A stretch of 64,000 nt of DNA from the NCBI GenBank assembly GCA_016710595.1, contig JADJVM010000008.1, positions 372,001 through 436,000 of the forward strand. Direction: 5' to 3'. This document shows positions 36,301-44,662 of the stretch, piece by piece. Position numbers and translations under genes: made by a program. Origin of the DNA: Niastella sp. (GTDB taxonomy: Bacteria > Bacteroidota > Bacteroidia > Chitinophagales > Chitinophagaceae). How positions within the stretch are numbered: position 1 is the stretch's first letter; each line of letters opens with the position of its first letter. The notes beneath the pieces were generated by a model. It did not search any database and was not told where the DNA came from. It saw nothing but the letters and a program-made list of their open reading frames with translations.

Positions 36301-36884
36301 TCTGATACTGCAGCCGTAAGTTCCAGGCTATCTCCAATAAATCCACTCAATTGTAAATTCATGGTACTATTCACTATGGCGTCCTGGTTATTTCCAAATG
36401 CGATGGCCCGGCCAAAACTTCCTTCTGTACGGATACCACCAAAATCGAAAAGTGGGTTCACGGCATTTGACGCCGTTTTAACAGTATATGGTTTTTCAAT
36501 CCTGAAATTATACCGGATGCTGTCATAATTGTATCGTTGTGCAGGGGCATTCAGTTTAACCGGGAATGTACGGTAACTTATGAAGACAGAATCAATAACA
36601 GGGGCATGTATCCAGGTAATTGTTGCATTGATGGGGTCTATTGTGTAATCTGCCGGATCAATCCCCGGAATTACTAAAGTACCTTCCACAATACTGGAAC
36701 TATCTAATTGCTGGGGCGAAATTTTTGTAGAAATAATTTTCTTTCGCAGGTTAGATGCAGGGTTTACTTGTGCAAATAAAGCAAAAGAAAAAAAAACAGC
36801 CAGTACAAACAGATATATTTTTTTATAAATCAAATAGCAGGGGTTATAGCTGATTAAAATTAGCGAATTCCATACACTCGGCAT
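33345..36884 (-). CDS. Large outer-membrane beta-barrel-like protein, unknown function
   Basis: A 1179-aa protein with a hydrophobic export signal near residues 22-39 (IYLFVLAVFFSFALFAQ). Residues of about 40-400 include small beta domains, for example ITWIHAPVIDSVFISYRTFP and RVQVEFEYADRNYL. The remaining two thirds have alternating amphipathic strands rich in Tyr, Asn and Trp with turns of NG or DN, the look of a large outer-membrane barrel. A segment reading WIDYNGNGIAELNEFEEA resembles a calcium-binding loop. No TonB box or plug is recognised, so it is probably not a SusC-type receptor. The start is ATG at 36884; the 20 residues before the hydrophobic stretch are unusual, and a later non-ATG start is possible. 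Confidence 0.75.
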   Translation of the reverse strand: MPSVWNSLILISYNPCYLIYKKIYLFVLAVFFSFALFAQVNPASNLRKKIISTKISPQQLDSSSIVEGTLVIPGIDPADYTIDPINATITWIHAPVIDSVFISYRTFPVKLNAPAQRYNYDSIRYNFRIEKPYTVKTASNAVNPLFDFGGIRTEGSFGRAIAFGNNQDAIVNSTMNLQLSGFIGDSLELTAAVSDNNLPIQPDGNTQDLRDFDRIFLQIKKKKWQANFGDIDIRESKNYFLKFYKRLQGASFITENKIGKNIKNSLLVSGAIAKGKFSRNVLPVLEGNQGPYRLTGANNELYFVVLAGTERVYIDGQMMQRGEDQDYVINYNTAEITFTPKRFITKDSRVQVEFEYADRNYLNSQVYLNDEIAFSKKFNVYLGAYLNSDAKSSTIDQPLDVSQKQFLASIGDSIQSAFYPSAVRDTFSSGKILYKKIDTLYNGTLHDSIYVQSSDNSITLYNLAFSYVGAGNGNYKQVLNATNGKLFEWAMPDASNQKTGDWEPVILLVTPKKQQIFTVGMGYALSAYSILQGEMATSVYDINLFSEKDKKNDRAYASKISLITAGKPLQLLRKKWRLGSSVGYEYVQKRFAPVERLRNVEFLRDWSLAYDVADADEQLAHAQFTIADSSMNSYQYNITNYTRSDGYKGWHQQLQAATGFAGWRLNGDLGYTMYNTHLLKGNFLRPTININKTIDKWGKVITGFSYRGEHNRQLNKIADTLSNLSFGFDIYEVSVKSNPQKQNNWSLAYFRRSDQLPQGNTLQKANHSDNLSLGAGLMKNENRQLKLSFNYRSLQVDNNLISTQKSDNSILGRANYIFNEWKGFINGEMLYEAGSGQEQKREYSYIEVPAGQGNYTWIDYNGNGIAELNEFEEAIFQDQKKYIRVFTPGSEYVKAGYLQFNYSLNIDPRVMITNKKGLLHKWLMRSSTSSALQISKKNIYDGSFHFNPFYQKIADTSIISLSTYFSNTYFYNRTSSIWGFDFTHSKSSGKSLTAYGYETRGLQNINAKFRLNFSRSITGNLILRQGKNLLSSSSVKFNNRNYQVSIHGIEPNISYIYRSNVRITAAYSFTQKQNKIDSLEKSMNHALSAEVKYNILSNSSINAKFTFNQINFKAYPGAQNSTVGYVLLDGLLPGKNYLWNLEYVKRIGSKIELSMQYEGRKPGDTRLIHTGRASVRALF

Positions 36885-36970
36885 TACAAAACAAACCGGG
36901 AGACTAATTAACGAAAAAAAACAAGCAAAAGTGTAAAATCATTATCAACATACCTTCATAAGAATGCAAT

Positions 36971-36994
36971 AAAAAACCTCCCGGTAAAGGAGGT
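36971..36994 (-). terminator. Terminator of sdhCAB
   Basis: ACCTCC and GGAGGT form a 6-bp GC-rich stem (36976-36994) followed on the minus strand by TTTTTT. It lies 22 nt after the sdhB stop. Confidence 0.82.
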
Positions 36995-37015
36995 GTATAA
37001 ATTAAAATGATAATT

Positions 37016-37783
37016 TTATTTTTCATCGGCGCTTAAACCCGCATGCATATATTCCCGGTTCATCCTGGCAATATTCAAAACTGAAATGCCTTTGGGGCAT
37101 TCTGCTTCACAGGCATAGGTATTTGAGCAATTACCAAAACCTTCTTTATCCATTTGTGTAACCATATTTAAAACCCTGGTCCTGCGTTCGGGTTCACCCT
37201 GTGGTAATAACGAAAGCTGTGCTACTTTGGCGCTTACAAAAAGCATGGCGCTACTATTTTTACAAGCTGCCACGCAGGCGCCACATCCAATGCAAGCTGC
37301 GGCTGCAAAGGCAGCATCTGCATCACTCTTATCAATGGGTAAAGAATTTGCATCTACCGCATTACCTGTATTGACACTCACATATCCTCCTGCCTGTATA
37401 ATGCGATCAAAAGCAGCCCGGTCTACCATCAAATCTTTTATTACGGGAAAAGCCTTGCTGCGCCAGGGTTCTACTACAATGGTATCCCCATCATGAAACG
37501 CCCTCATGTGCAATTGGCAGGTAGTATTTTTAGCCCAGGGTCCGTGGGGTTGCCCGTCAATGTACATACTGCATGCGCCACAAATACCCTCCCGGCAATC
37601 ATGATCGAATGCGATGGGTTCTTTGCCTTCTTCTATTAACTTTTCATTCAATACATCAAACATTTCGAGGAAGCTCATTTCCGAAGAGATATCACTCACT
37701 TTAAAAGTTTCAAATTTTCCTTTTGAGTCAGCGTTTTTTTGTTTCCACACTTTAAGTGTGAGATTCATATTATAATGTTCCAT
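37016..37783 (-). CDS. sdhB: Succinate dehydrogenase/fumarate reductase iron-sulfur subunit
   Basis: A 255-aa subunit carrying three iron-sulfur clusters between the flavoprotein and the membrane cytochrome. Cluster ligands are visible: CREGICGACSM for [2Fe-2S] near residue 63, CIGCGACVAAC near 167 for [4Fe-4S], and CSNTYACEAECPKGI near 218-232 for the remaining cluster. Initiation at Met6 (MNLTLKVW) is also possible. It is the last gene of sdhCAB. Confidence 0.95.
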   Translation of the reverse strand: MEHYNMNLTLKVWKQKNADSKGKFETFKVSDISSEMSFLEMFDVLNEKLIEEGKEPIAFDHDCREGICGACSMYIDGQPHGPWAKNTTCQLHMRAFHDGDTIVVEPWRSKAFPVIKDLMVDRAAFDRIIQAGGYVSVNTGNAVDANSLPIDKSDADAAFAAAACIGCGACVAACKNSSAMLFVSAKVAQLSLLPQGEPERRTRVLNMVTQMDKEGFGNCSNTYACEAECPKGISVLNIARMNREYMHAGLSADEK

Positions 37784-37826
37784 ACTGATTGATTACAAGT
37801 TGATGATTTTTAAAAAACATCTAAAT

Positions 37827-39803
37827 TTATTTATAACTACGTTGTGTTGGTTTCACAATCTCAAATTCTAATTTTTCTTTGTGCAATTCCCAGGTGCTAT
37901 CTCCTTTATATTCCCATGCAGAAACAAAACTAAAGAGTTCATCGTTTCTTTTAGCTTCGCCTTCTTCTGTTTGGCTTTCTTCCCTAAAGTGGCCACCACA
38001 GCTTTCTGCCCTATTGAGTGCATCTATGCACATCAGCTCACCCAGTTCTAAAAAGTCGGCCACCCTGCCGGCCTTATCCAGCTCTGCATTACATTCATTA
38101 ATTTCTCCCGGTATCCTTACGTTTGACCAGAATTCTTTTCTTAATTGCCGGATTTCTACCATCGCTTCCTGCAAATCTTTTGCATTGCGTGCCATACCAC
38201 ATTTATTCCACATTATTTTACCCAGGCGTTTATGAAAATTCTCAACAGATTCAGTTCCCTTTATGCCCATCATTTTTTGAATCCTTTCATTAACCGCATT
38301 TTCTGCCTGTTCAAATGCTTCATGCGTGGTAGGTATTGCTGCAGTTCTAATTTCATCTGCCAGGTAATTCCCGAGGGTATAAGGAATTACAAAATAACCA
38401 TCAGCCAGGCCCTGCATCAGTGCAGAAGCGCCAAGCCGGTTGGCTCCATGATCGCTAAAATTAGCTTCCCCCAGGCAATATAAACCCTTTGAAGTGGTCA
38501 TTAATTCATAATCTACCCATAAGCCACCCATGGTATAATGTACAGCCGGGTAAATACGCATCGGCATTTCATAAGGATTTTCGCCGGTTATTTTTTCATA
38601 CATTTCAAAGAGGTTGCCATATTTTTCTTCTATCACTTTTTTACCCAGTACAATGGTTTCCTCTTCCGCAGGGTGATGGTTACCTGCTTTGCCCGCTTCA
38701 ATACGGCCATAGCGTTTTATGGCATCTGCAAAGTCAAGATAAACGGCCATTTTTGTGGTACCCACACCATAGCCTGCATCGCACCTTTCTTTTGCCGCCC
38801 TGCTTGCCACATCTCTTGGCACCAGGTTACCAAAAGCAGGATACCTGCGTTCTAAATAATAATCTCTATCATCTTTTGGTATATCATTGGCCTTGCGTGT
38901 TTCATTTAAATTTTTAGGAACCCAGATGCGGCCATCATTCCGGAGGCTTTCGCTCATTAGGGTGAGCTTGCTTTGGTGGTCGCCACTTAACGGTATGCAG
39001 GTAGGATGAATTTGTGTATAACATGGGTTGGCAAAATAAGCACCTTTTTTATGAGCTTTCCAGGCAGCAGTAACATTGCTTCCCATGGCATTGGTACTTA
39101 AATAAAATACATTTCCATACCCTCCTGTGCACAATAAAACCGCATGGCCAAAATGGCGTTCTAATTTACCACTTACCAGGTCACGTGCTATAATGCCTCT
39201 TGCTTTGCCATCTATCATTACTACATCAAGCATTTCGTGCCTGCTATATTGAGTAACATTTCCCAGCGCTACTTGCCGTTCCAGTGCGCCATACGCACCC
39301 AATAACAATTGCTGTCCCGTTTGCCCGGCAGCATAAAAGGTACGCTGAACCTGTACCCCGCCAAATGAACGGTTACTTAGCAAACCGCCATATTCACGGG
39401 CAAAGGGTACACCTTGTGCCACACATTGATCTATAATGGCAGCGCTTACTTCGGCAAGGCGATAAACGTTGGCTTCCCGGCTTCTATAATCACCGCCTTT
39501 TACCGTATCATAAAATAAACGAAAAACTGAGTCGCCATCGTTTTGATAATTTTTTGCAGCATTAATGCCACCCTGGGCAGCAATACTATGTGCCCGGCGG
39601 GGGCTATCCTGGAAACAGAAAGTTTTTACCTGGTACCCCATTTCACCCAAAGAAGCAGCGGCAGAGGCTCCTGCCAGCCCGGTTCCAACAACTATGACTT
39701 CTAACTTACGTTTATTGGAAGGGTTCACTAATTTTACATGCCCTTTGTAATCCGTCCACTTTTTATCCATTTCACCTTGCGGTACTTTAGCATCTAAAGC
39801 CAT
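37827..39803 (-). CDS. sdhA: Succinate dehydrogenase/fumarate reductase flavoprotein subunit
   Basis: A 658-aa FAD-containing catalytic subunit. The dinucleotide-binding motif GTGLAGASAAASLGEMG lies near residue 41, the covalent-FAD region HSIAAQGGINAAKNY near 72, and the active-site segment HPTCIPLSGDHQSK near 265. The YTMGGLWVDYELMTTSKGLY region and LGANRLGASALMQGL are typical. The length matches the long Bacteroidota/epsilon-type SdhA. It lies between sdhC and sdhB. Confidence 0.96.
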   Translation of the reverse strand: MALDAKVPQGEMDKKWTDYKGHVKLVNPSNKRKLEVIVVGTGLAGASAAASLGEMGYQVKTFCFQDSPRRAHSIAAQGGINAAKNYQNDGDSVFRLFYDTVKGGDYRSREANVYRLAEVSAAIIDQCVAQGVPFAREYGGLLSNRSFGGVQVQRTFYAAGQTGQQLLLGAYGALERQVALGNVTQYSRHEMLDVVMIDGKARGIIARDLVSGKLERHFGHAVLLCTGGYGNVFYLSTNAMGSNVTAAWKAHKKGAYFANPCYTQIHPTCIPLSGDHQSKLTLMSESLRNDGRIWVPKNLNETRKANDIPKDDRDYYLERRYPAFGNLVPRDVASRAAKERCDAGYGVGTTKMAVYLDFADAIKRYGRIEAGKAGNHHPAEEETIVLGKKVIEEKYGNLFEMYEKITGENPYEMPMRIYPAVHYTMGGLWVDYELMTTSKGLYCLGEANFSDHGANRLGASALMQGLADGYFVIPYTLGNYLADEIRTAAIPTTHEAFEQAENAVNERIQKMMGIKGTESVENFHKRLGKIMWNKCGMARNAKDLQEAMVEIRQLRKEFWSNVRIPGEINECNAELDKAGRVADFLELGELMCIDALNRAESCGGHFREESQTEEGEAKRNDELFSFVSAWEYKGDSTWELHKEKLEFEIVKPTQRSYK

Positions 39804-39887
39804 ATTGTTATAATTAGTATTTTAAATATCAAATTTTCAATGTCATTTAAAAAATCATTTTCATTGACCCAGGTAACCTTATTTGCC

Positions 39888-40559
39888 TTAATGAATCCAT
39901 CCAAAATAAAAAGACAAAGGCATTAATGCAAAGAGTATAATGATAATAATAGAATAACCGGTACCTGCTGCCCTTAAAAGGGAGGTATATCTTTTATGAT
40001 CTAAGCCCAGCGAATGAAAGGCGCTTTGAAACCCATGAAACAAATGCCAGAACAAAGCAATTAACCCCACCATGTATAAGGCAACCCATATCCCCTTGCT
40101 GAACACTTCTTTCATTTCGAGATATAAATCGTGCGGCGCATCATGCTCTGCATATAATGCAATTTTAGTTCCTACAAAAAAATGTGAAATATGCATAACA
40201 AGGAACAATAAGATCAATGTACCCATGATGCCCATGGAGCGGCTATACCAGGTACTGTTTCTGTTTTGTTTTTTTACATAATAATCAATAGGCCGTGCTG
40301 CTACATTTTGTTTCCAAACCATTAAGCCCTGAATGGCATGAAGGATCAAAGCTGCAAATAGACCGATCTCTAAAAAGCGTAATATCCAATTGTGGCTCAT
40401 AAAATGCGCAACGGCATTAAATGTATCTCCATTATCATTTAAAAAAATACAGGCATTAATGCTGGCATGTACTATTAAAAATAGAATGAGAAAGAGACCG
40501 GTGAGCGCTACCAGGAATTTTTTCCCGATAGATGAAGTAAAGAAATTTTTCCAGGTCAT
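39888..40559 (-). CDS. sdhC: Succinate dehydrogenase cytochrome b558 subunit
   Basis: A 223-aa membrane protein with five predicted helices and histidines placed to bind two hemes (for example FLIVHASINAC near 27, FAALILHAIQGL near 70, LVMHISHF near 120 and LFWHLFHGFQSAFHSLGL near 170). This is the single-anchor diheme type that transfers electrons to or from menaquinone. First gene of sdhCAB, with a TAnnTTTG element upstream. Confidence 0.94.
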   Translation of the reverse strand: MTWKNFFTSSIGKKFLVALTGLFLILFLIVHASINACIFLNDNGDTFNAVAHFMSHNWILRFLEIGLFAALILHAIQGLMVWKQNVAARPIDYYVKKQNRNSTWYSRSMGIMGTLILLFLVMHISHFFVGTKIALYAEHDAPHDLYLEMKEVFSKGIWVALYMVGLIALFWHLFHGFQSAFHSLGLDHKRYTSLLRAAGTGYSIIIIILFALMPLSFYFGWIH

Positions 40560-40587
40560 AAATCGAAAATGTTAAAGGTTGGTTGTA

Positions 40588-40595
40588 CAAAAATA
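40588..40595 (-). promoter_or_regulatory. -7 element for sdhCAB
   Basis: TATTTTTG on the minus strand matches TAnnTTTG, 28 nt before the sdhC ATG. Confidence 0.5.
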
Positions 40596-40777
40596 CAATA
40601 GGATTTCCATAAAATGCTTAATCCTTTGAATTTTACTCAATTAATACATGTGAATTAAGTCATAAAAAGTAAACTATATATCTGATTTGTTAAAAACCCA
40701 GTTTAAGATATTATTATAATATATTATAAAAGGAAATTAAGAAAACATACTTATTGAAGAGGAAATTAAGTGAACTG

Positions 40778-41353
40778 TCATGCTGATGAAGAGGGTAACC
40801 TGTTATTTTTTTCGGCTTCTATGCCGGCATAAATATGTTCGGGTTTTAATGTTCGCCAACCCGGTAAATCCAATAGTTCAATATAATTTGTAAGCCTTGC
40901 ACGGATAAAGTCATGTTTACTATGCTCAGGTAAATTTAAGATTACAACCCAGCCGCCATCATCTTCTAATTGTTCTTTCCATTCTTCGTAATAACTATCA
41001 TCACTGCTATGGAAATTCAATACATTTTCTGCAATTAAAATATATTTTGTAATCCCTTCTTTAAATAATTTATCTGTAACCTCCCGCCTGATGGTCATGA
41101 TATCATTTTCAATGGCATCGTTCCACTCTCCAATCAATTCAATAATTACAAAACCAAGATCATAATCTGCATAAATTATTTTCATATACAGGGTACGGGA
41201 GCCAAACTCATCCCATTGGGGATGGATATAATAATTATAAATGGTATGAGAATACTCAAATTCACTGTAATCTGCACCATAAAAGGGAGAACGCCGGTCA
41301 TCTTCTACTGTATAAAGATGCTGCCAATTATAATATGGTTCCAAGCTATGCAC
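40778..41353 (-). CDS. Conserved cytoplasmic protein of unknown function
   Basis: A 191-aa acidic protein, rich in Tyr, Trp, Asp and Glu, without signal peptide. I recall similar proteins from Chitinophagaceae starting with HSLEPYYNW and containing the ELIGEWNDAIENDIMTI and FHSSDDSYYEEW segments, but no function is known. The frame extends to a TTG at 41374. I prefer the GTG at 41353 because a promoter-like CATCTTTG lies over the upstream start. The gene is separated from its neighbours by about 150-220 bp. Confidence 0.75.
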   Translation of the reverse strand: MHSLEPYYNWQHLYTVEDDRRSPFYGADYSEFEYSHTIYNYYIHPQWDEFGSRTLYMKIIYADYDLGFVIIELIGEWNDAIENDIMTIRREVTDKLFKEGITKYILIAENVLNFHSSDDSYYEEWKEQLEDDGGWVVILNLPEHSKHDFIRARLTNYIELLDLPGWRTLKPEHIYAGIEAEKNNRLPSSSA

Positions 41354-41442
41354 CAGTAAATAAATACACTGCAAAGATGAGAAATTATTGGTTTCTTAAA
41401 CCTTAAAGAAATGTTTAATGACACTCAAACCAATTTAAAATG

Positions 41443-41471
41443 AAAGAGGCTACCGAAGTAGCCCCTTTTTT
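41443..41471. terminator. Terminator after the second T9SS cargo gene
   Basis: AAAGAGGCTAC pairs with GTAGCCCCTTT (one mismatch). On the minus strand the loop is UUCG, closed by C-G, a stable tetraloop. It lies 30 nt downstream of the stop at 41501. The T-run is stronger on the plus strand. Confidence 0.7.
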
Positions 41472-41500
41472 CTTGACTTATTAACCCAAAAAATAACGCC

Positions 41501-42745
41501 TTATTGAATAACGATTTTCTCTGTCATCAGCACTTTTCCATTTTCATCTAACACTTTTACAAAATATGTACCATTTGCGGGTTTATTTAAGAGATTCACC
41601 GTTGTTGACTGCTGACCTTTCGCAAGAGCAGCCCTTGATGTTTGAATATTTCTACCAGCGATATCAGTAATTGCAATTTGATAAACCCCGGCGGCCGATC
41701 CATCGAATAAAACTTTAAAACTATTTCCTGTTACAGGATTTGGAACAACCTTGGTTCCTGATACAGGTAAATCGGTTGTTTCAAATATAGCAAATTTTCT
41801 GGCTGCATCCGCCTCTTTTTGAAATAAAAGATTGCCGTTTGCCAAATCTGAAGCATTGTATTTAATATCAGACCCTTGTATAAGTTGGGCAGAAAGATCT
41901 TTAAAGTTAATTTTATAATACCCGGCAAATACATTGGCACTTACTACTACAATATCACCATTGTCATTCACTGCTGCTCCGTTGGTTGTATAATTTAAAG
42001 GCAGGCCACTTATGGCACCTTTATGTGTGGCAATACGGCTATTCATATCTACTTCAAATACATGATGACTGGCAGAAATAATCCATAATTTTCCATATGC
42101 ATCTGCTACCATATCTCCACCCCAACTGGTACATTTATTATGGATAGAGATTCCCTGGTTAGATTCTGCATCTATCAATCCTCCCATATCTGTAATCACC
42201 GGTTTTTTGCCGGTAGAAAAACGGATAAGACGATTGCCATCATTACTAATTCCATAACCATTTCCGTCTGCGGCAATTACCAGGCGGGTTATATGGTTAG
42301 ATTCATCTGTTCCGGTACTTACGGGTAAGAGTGGAGAGGTAACACTATAGAACCTGGCATCGTTACTTTGGTTTGATACATCTATCCAGCGAAGTTCATT
42401 TAACCGCATGGGAATAAAGAACAACTTATCGGTTCGTTTATCAAAAGCAGCCGCAGCTACAAAAGTTGCAGTAGGATAATTTCTTGTAGTATATATATTA
42501 GCATCAGTAATGGCAGACTGCGTTACAGATTGCCGGGAGTTCACATCGGTAATGCTATATACCGTTTTATTTTTTTCAAAAATTGTTTTTTGCACAGTGC
42601 CGGTATTCAAATCTACCTGGCGGATATTCATCCACAAATAATCATTATTGCCATCACCTGTAATGGCATAAGTTTTAGAAGCCTTTTGGGCTGATAATGA
42701 TAATGAGAATAATAATAATGAGGGGAGTAAAATTTTAAATTTCAT
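41501..42745 (-). CDS. Secreted protein with T9SS type A sorting domain
   Basis: A 414-aa protein with a signal peptide (LLFSLSLSAQ, about residue 19). Residues about 20-320 have the repeated-blade pattern of a beta-propeller (for example GNGYGISNDGNRLIRFSTG, YGKLWIISASHHVFEVDM, NDNGDIVVVSANVFAGYYKI). The last 80 residues form a T9SS sorting domain: VVPNPVTGNSFKV, YQIAITDIAGRNIQ, and NGTYFVKVLDENGKVLMTEK. It should be secreted or cell-surface attached by type IX secretion. No catalytic residues are evident, so a binding or structural role is more likely than enzymatic activity. Confidence 0.88.
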   Translation of the reverse strand: MKFKILLPSLLLFSLSLSAQKASKTYAITGDGNNDYLWMNIRQVDLNTGTVQKTIFEKNKTVYSITDVNSRQSVTQSAITDANIYTTRNYPTATFVAAAAFDKRTDKLFFIPMRLNELRWIDVSNQSNDARFYSVTSPLLPVSTGTDESNHITRLVIAADGNGYGISNDGNRLIRFSTGKKPVITDMGGLIDAESNQGISIHNKCTSWGGDMVADAYGKLWIISASHHVFEVDMNSRIATHKGAISGLPLNYTTNGAAVNDNGDIVVVSANVFAGYYKINFKDLSAQLIQGSDIKYNASDLANGNLLFQKEADAARKFAIFETTDLPVSGTKVVPNPVTGNSFKVLFDGSAAGVYQIAITDIAGRNIQTSRAALAKGQQSTTVNLLNKPANGTYFVKVLDENGKVLMTEKIVIQ

Positions 42746-42807
42746 AGCAAATTATTCAATTGGTTTGAATGTACAATTTAAGTCTTTTTTAAATTTAAAC
42801 CAACAAT

Positions 42808-43626
42808 TTATATGGGTTTATAATTTTCGGCAGCCTTTTTTACAGAACCATACTTAAGCAACAGTTCTTTCGCCTTTTCATAATCATCAATTGCTGAATT
42901 ACTCATGAGCATTTTTACACCCCGATCCACCAGTTTTTCATTGGTAAGTTGCATATTCACCATCTTATTATCTTGTACCCTACCCAGTTGTATCATGGTG
43001 GTAGTTGAGATCATGTTCAATACAAGTTTCTGGGCCGTACCACTTTTCATACGGGTACTGCCGGTTACAAACTCCGGGCCTACCACCACTTCTATGGGGA
43101 AGTCGGCTTCTTTACTCATCGGCGCATCGGGGTTACAACAAATACTTCCTGTGATGATGCCATTTTTTCTACATTCCTGCAAAGCGCCAATTACATAAGG
43201 TGTGGTGCCACTGGCAGCAATTCCTACTACTACATCTCCGGCGTTTACCTGGTGTTCCTGTAAATCGAGCCAGCCTTGTAATTTATCATCTTCTGCAAAT
43301 TCAACGGCATCGGTAATGGCTTTTTTGCCCCCTGCAATAATACCAATTACCAACCCCTGTGGCACTCCAAAAGTAGGTGGGCATTCACTGGCATCTACAA
43401 TTCCGAGCCTACCGCTAGTGCCTGCACCTATGTAAAATAAACGGCCCCCACCTATCATCTTATCTACAATACTATGCACTAATTGTTCTATTTGAGGAAT
43501 TACATTTTTAATAAGGGCGGGTACTTTGGAATCTTCATAGTTGATGTTTTCCAGCAACTTCCGTATGCTCATTTCATCAAGATGACGGTAAAGCGATTCA
43601 GATTCTGTTACTTTCTTAAATGCCAT
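42808..43626 (-). CDS. murQ: N-acetylmuramic acid 6-phosphate etherase
   Basis: A 272-aa SIS-domain enzyme that splits MurNAc-6-phosphate into GlcNAc-6-phosphate and D-lactate in peptidoglycan recycling. Family marks: YIGAGTSGRLGIVDASECPP near residue 66, GIIAGGKKAI, GDVVVGIAASGTTPYVIGAL near 130-150, and EFVTGSTRMKSGTAQKLVLN near 184-203. It starts 6 nt after the stop of the kinase gene upstream, so the two form an operon in which the kinase likely supplies its phosphorylated substrate. Confidence 0.96.
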   Translation of the reverse strand: MAFKKVTESESLYRHLDEMSIRKLLENINYEDSKVPALIKNVIPQIEQLVHSIVDKMIGGGRLFYIGAGTSGRLGIVDASECPPTFGVPQGLVIGIIAGGKKAITDAVEFAEDDKLQGWLDLQEHQVNAGDVVVGIAASGTTPYVIGALQECRKNGIITGSICCNPDAPMSKEADFPIEVVVGPEFVTGSTRMKSGTAQKLVLNMISTTTMIQLGRVQDNKMVNMQLTNEKLVDRGVKMLMSNSAIDDYEKAKELLLKYGSVKKAAENYKPI

Positions 43627-43632
43627 ATATTT

Positions 43633-44481
43633 TTACTTTTTTAGCCGGTGATATTGTACCAGTCCATCCATAGGATTTTTACTTACTGTTCCTAATTGCA
43701 GCTCAAAGGAAGCGCACATTTCTTTTAATACATCTTTAAATCCATACGCTACACTTCCTGTAAAATGTATCGGCAGGGTCCAGCTTTCCCGGTATTTATA
43801 AATATGATTGAAGAAAAAATCGTGAAACCCGTCTTCGATAATATTTTCGATCATATAATGACCCCTGTTTTCAGTTAGAAACATGGTAAACGATGCCAGG
43901 TAACGGTTTGGGAAAGGTTTTTTATATACCGCATCCAAAATATCAGATGCCGTTAAATTATATTTCACATTAAAGCGATCAATCAAATCCTCATCAAATG
44001 TTTTATATAAAAAATGTTGAACCACTTTTTTACCGAGATAAGCGCCACTCCCTTCATCGCCCAAAACATAACCCAGGCCCGGGCTGTTTTTTACAATTTT
44101 TTTTCCATTATAATAACTGGAATTTGATCCCGTACCTAAAATGCAGGCAATCCCTTTTGTATTTCCGCATAAAGATCTGGCTGCACCTATCAGGTCGTGA
44201 TCTACATTAATTTTTGATTTTGGGAAAACTTGTTTCAATACCCCTGATAGCATTTTTGCATTTACCGGATTGCTGCAACCGGTGCCATAAAAATAAATGG
44301 ATTGAGGGGTAGTATTTTTAATTTTTGGCCAAACTTCTCCGGTAATGATGTTTAATGCCTGGGCTGATGTAACAAAATATGGGCTTAAACCGGCAGTTAC
44401 GAATTTCTTCTTTTTTTTATCATCCACCAGGCACCATTCTGTTTTTGTAGATCCACTATCGGCTATTAAAATTGGGCTCAT
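43633..44481 (-). CDS. BadF/BadG-type amino-sugar kinase (MurNAc/GlcNAc kinase candidate)
   Basis: A 282-aa ASKHA-fold ATPase. The phosphate-1 loop SGSTKTEWCLVDD lies at residues about 9-21, the phosphate-2 region ACILGTGSNSSYYNGKK near 112-128, and GDEGSGAYLGKKVVQ near 138-152. Members of this family phosphorylate N-acetylglucosamine or N-acetylmuramic acid. The direct link to murQ favours a MurK-like role, making the MurNAc-6-phosphate that MurQ cleaves; the substrate is inferred from context. Confidence 0.85.
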   Translation of the reverse strand: MSPILIADSGSTKTEWCLVDDKKKKKFVTAGLSPYFVTSAQALNIITGEVWPKIKNTTPQSIYFYGTGCSNPVNAKMLSGVLKQVFPKSKINVDHDLIGAARSLCGNTKGIACILGTGSNSSYYNGKKIVKNSPGLGYVLGDEGSGAYLGKKVVQHFLYKTFDEDLIDRFNVKYNLTASDILDAVYKKPFPNRYLASFTMFLTENRGHYMIENIIEDGFHDFFFNHIYKYRESWTLPIHFTGSVAYGFKDVLKEMCASFELQLGTVSKNPMDGLVQYHRLKK

Positions 44482-44662
44482 CTGTTTTATTCAATTAAAC
44501 ATCAAGTTAATCAAATTAATGAAAATAAGAATTTTAAAAAAATCATTTTTGATAAATGGATCCATGTACTCAGTTGCAAAATCCTGCATGCTTTATAGCT
44601 ACTAGCCAGGTATGCTTGTATAAAGTAAAGCGCAATTCGCATAACTTCGCAGCCTTATTATT

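Noticed and set aside
38145..38917. Plus-strand ORFs of 112-142 codons opposite sdhA
   Set aside because: Antisense to the conserved sdhA flavoprotein gene; no recognisable protein features.
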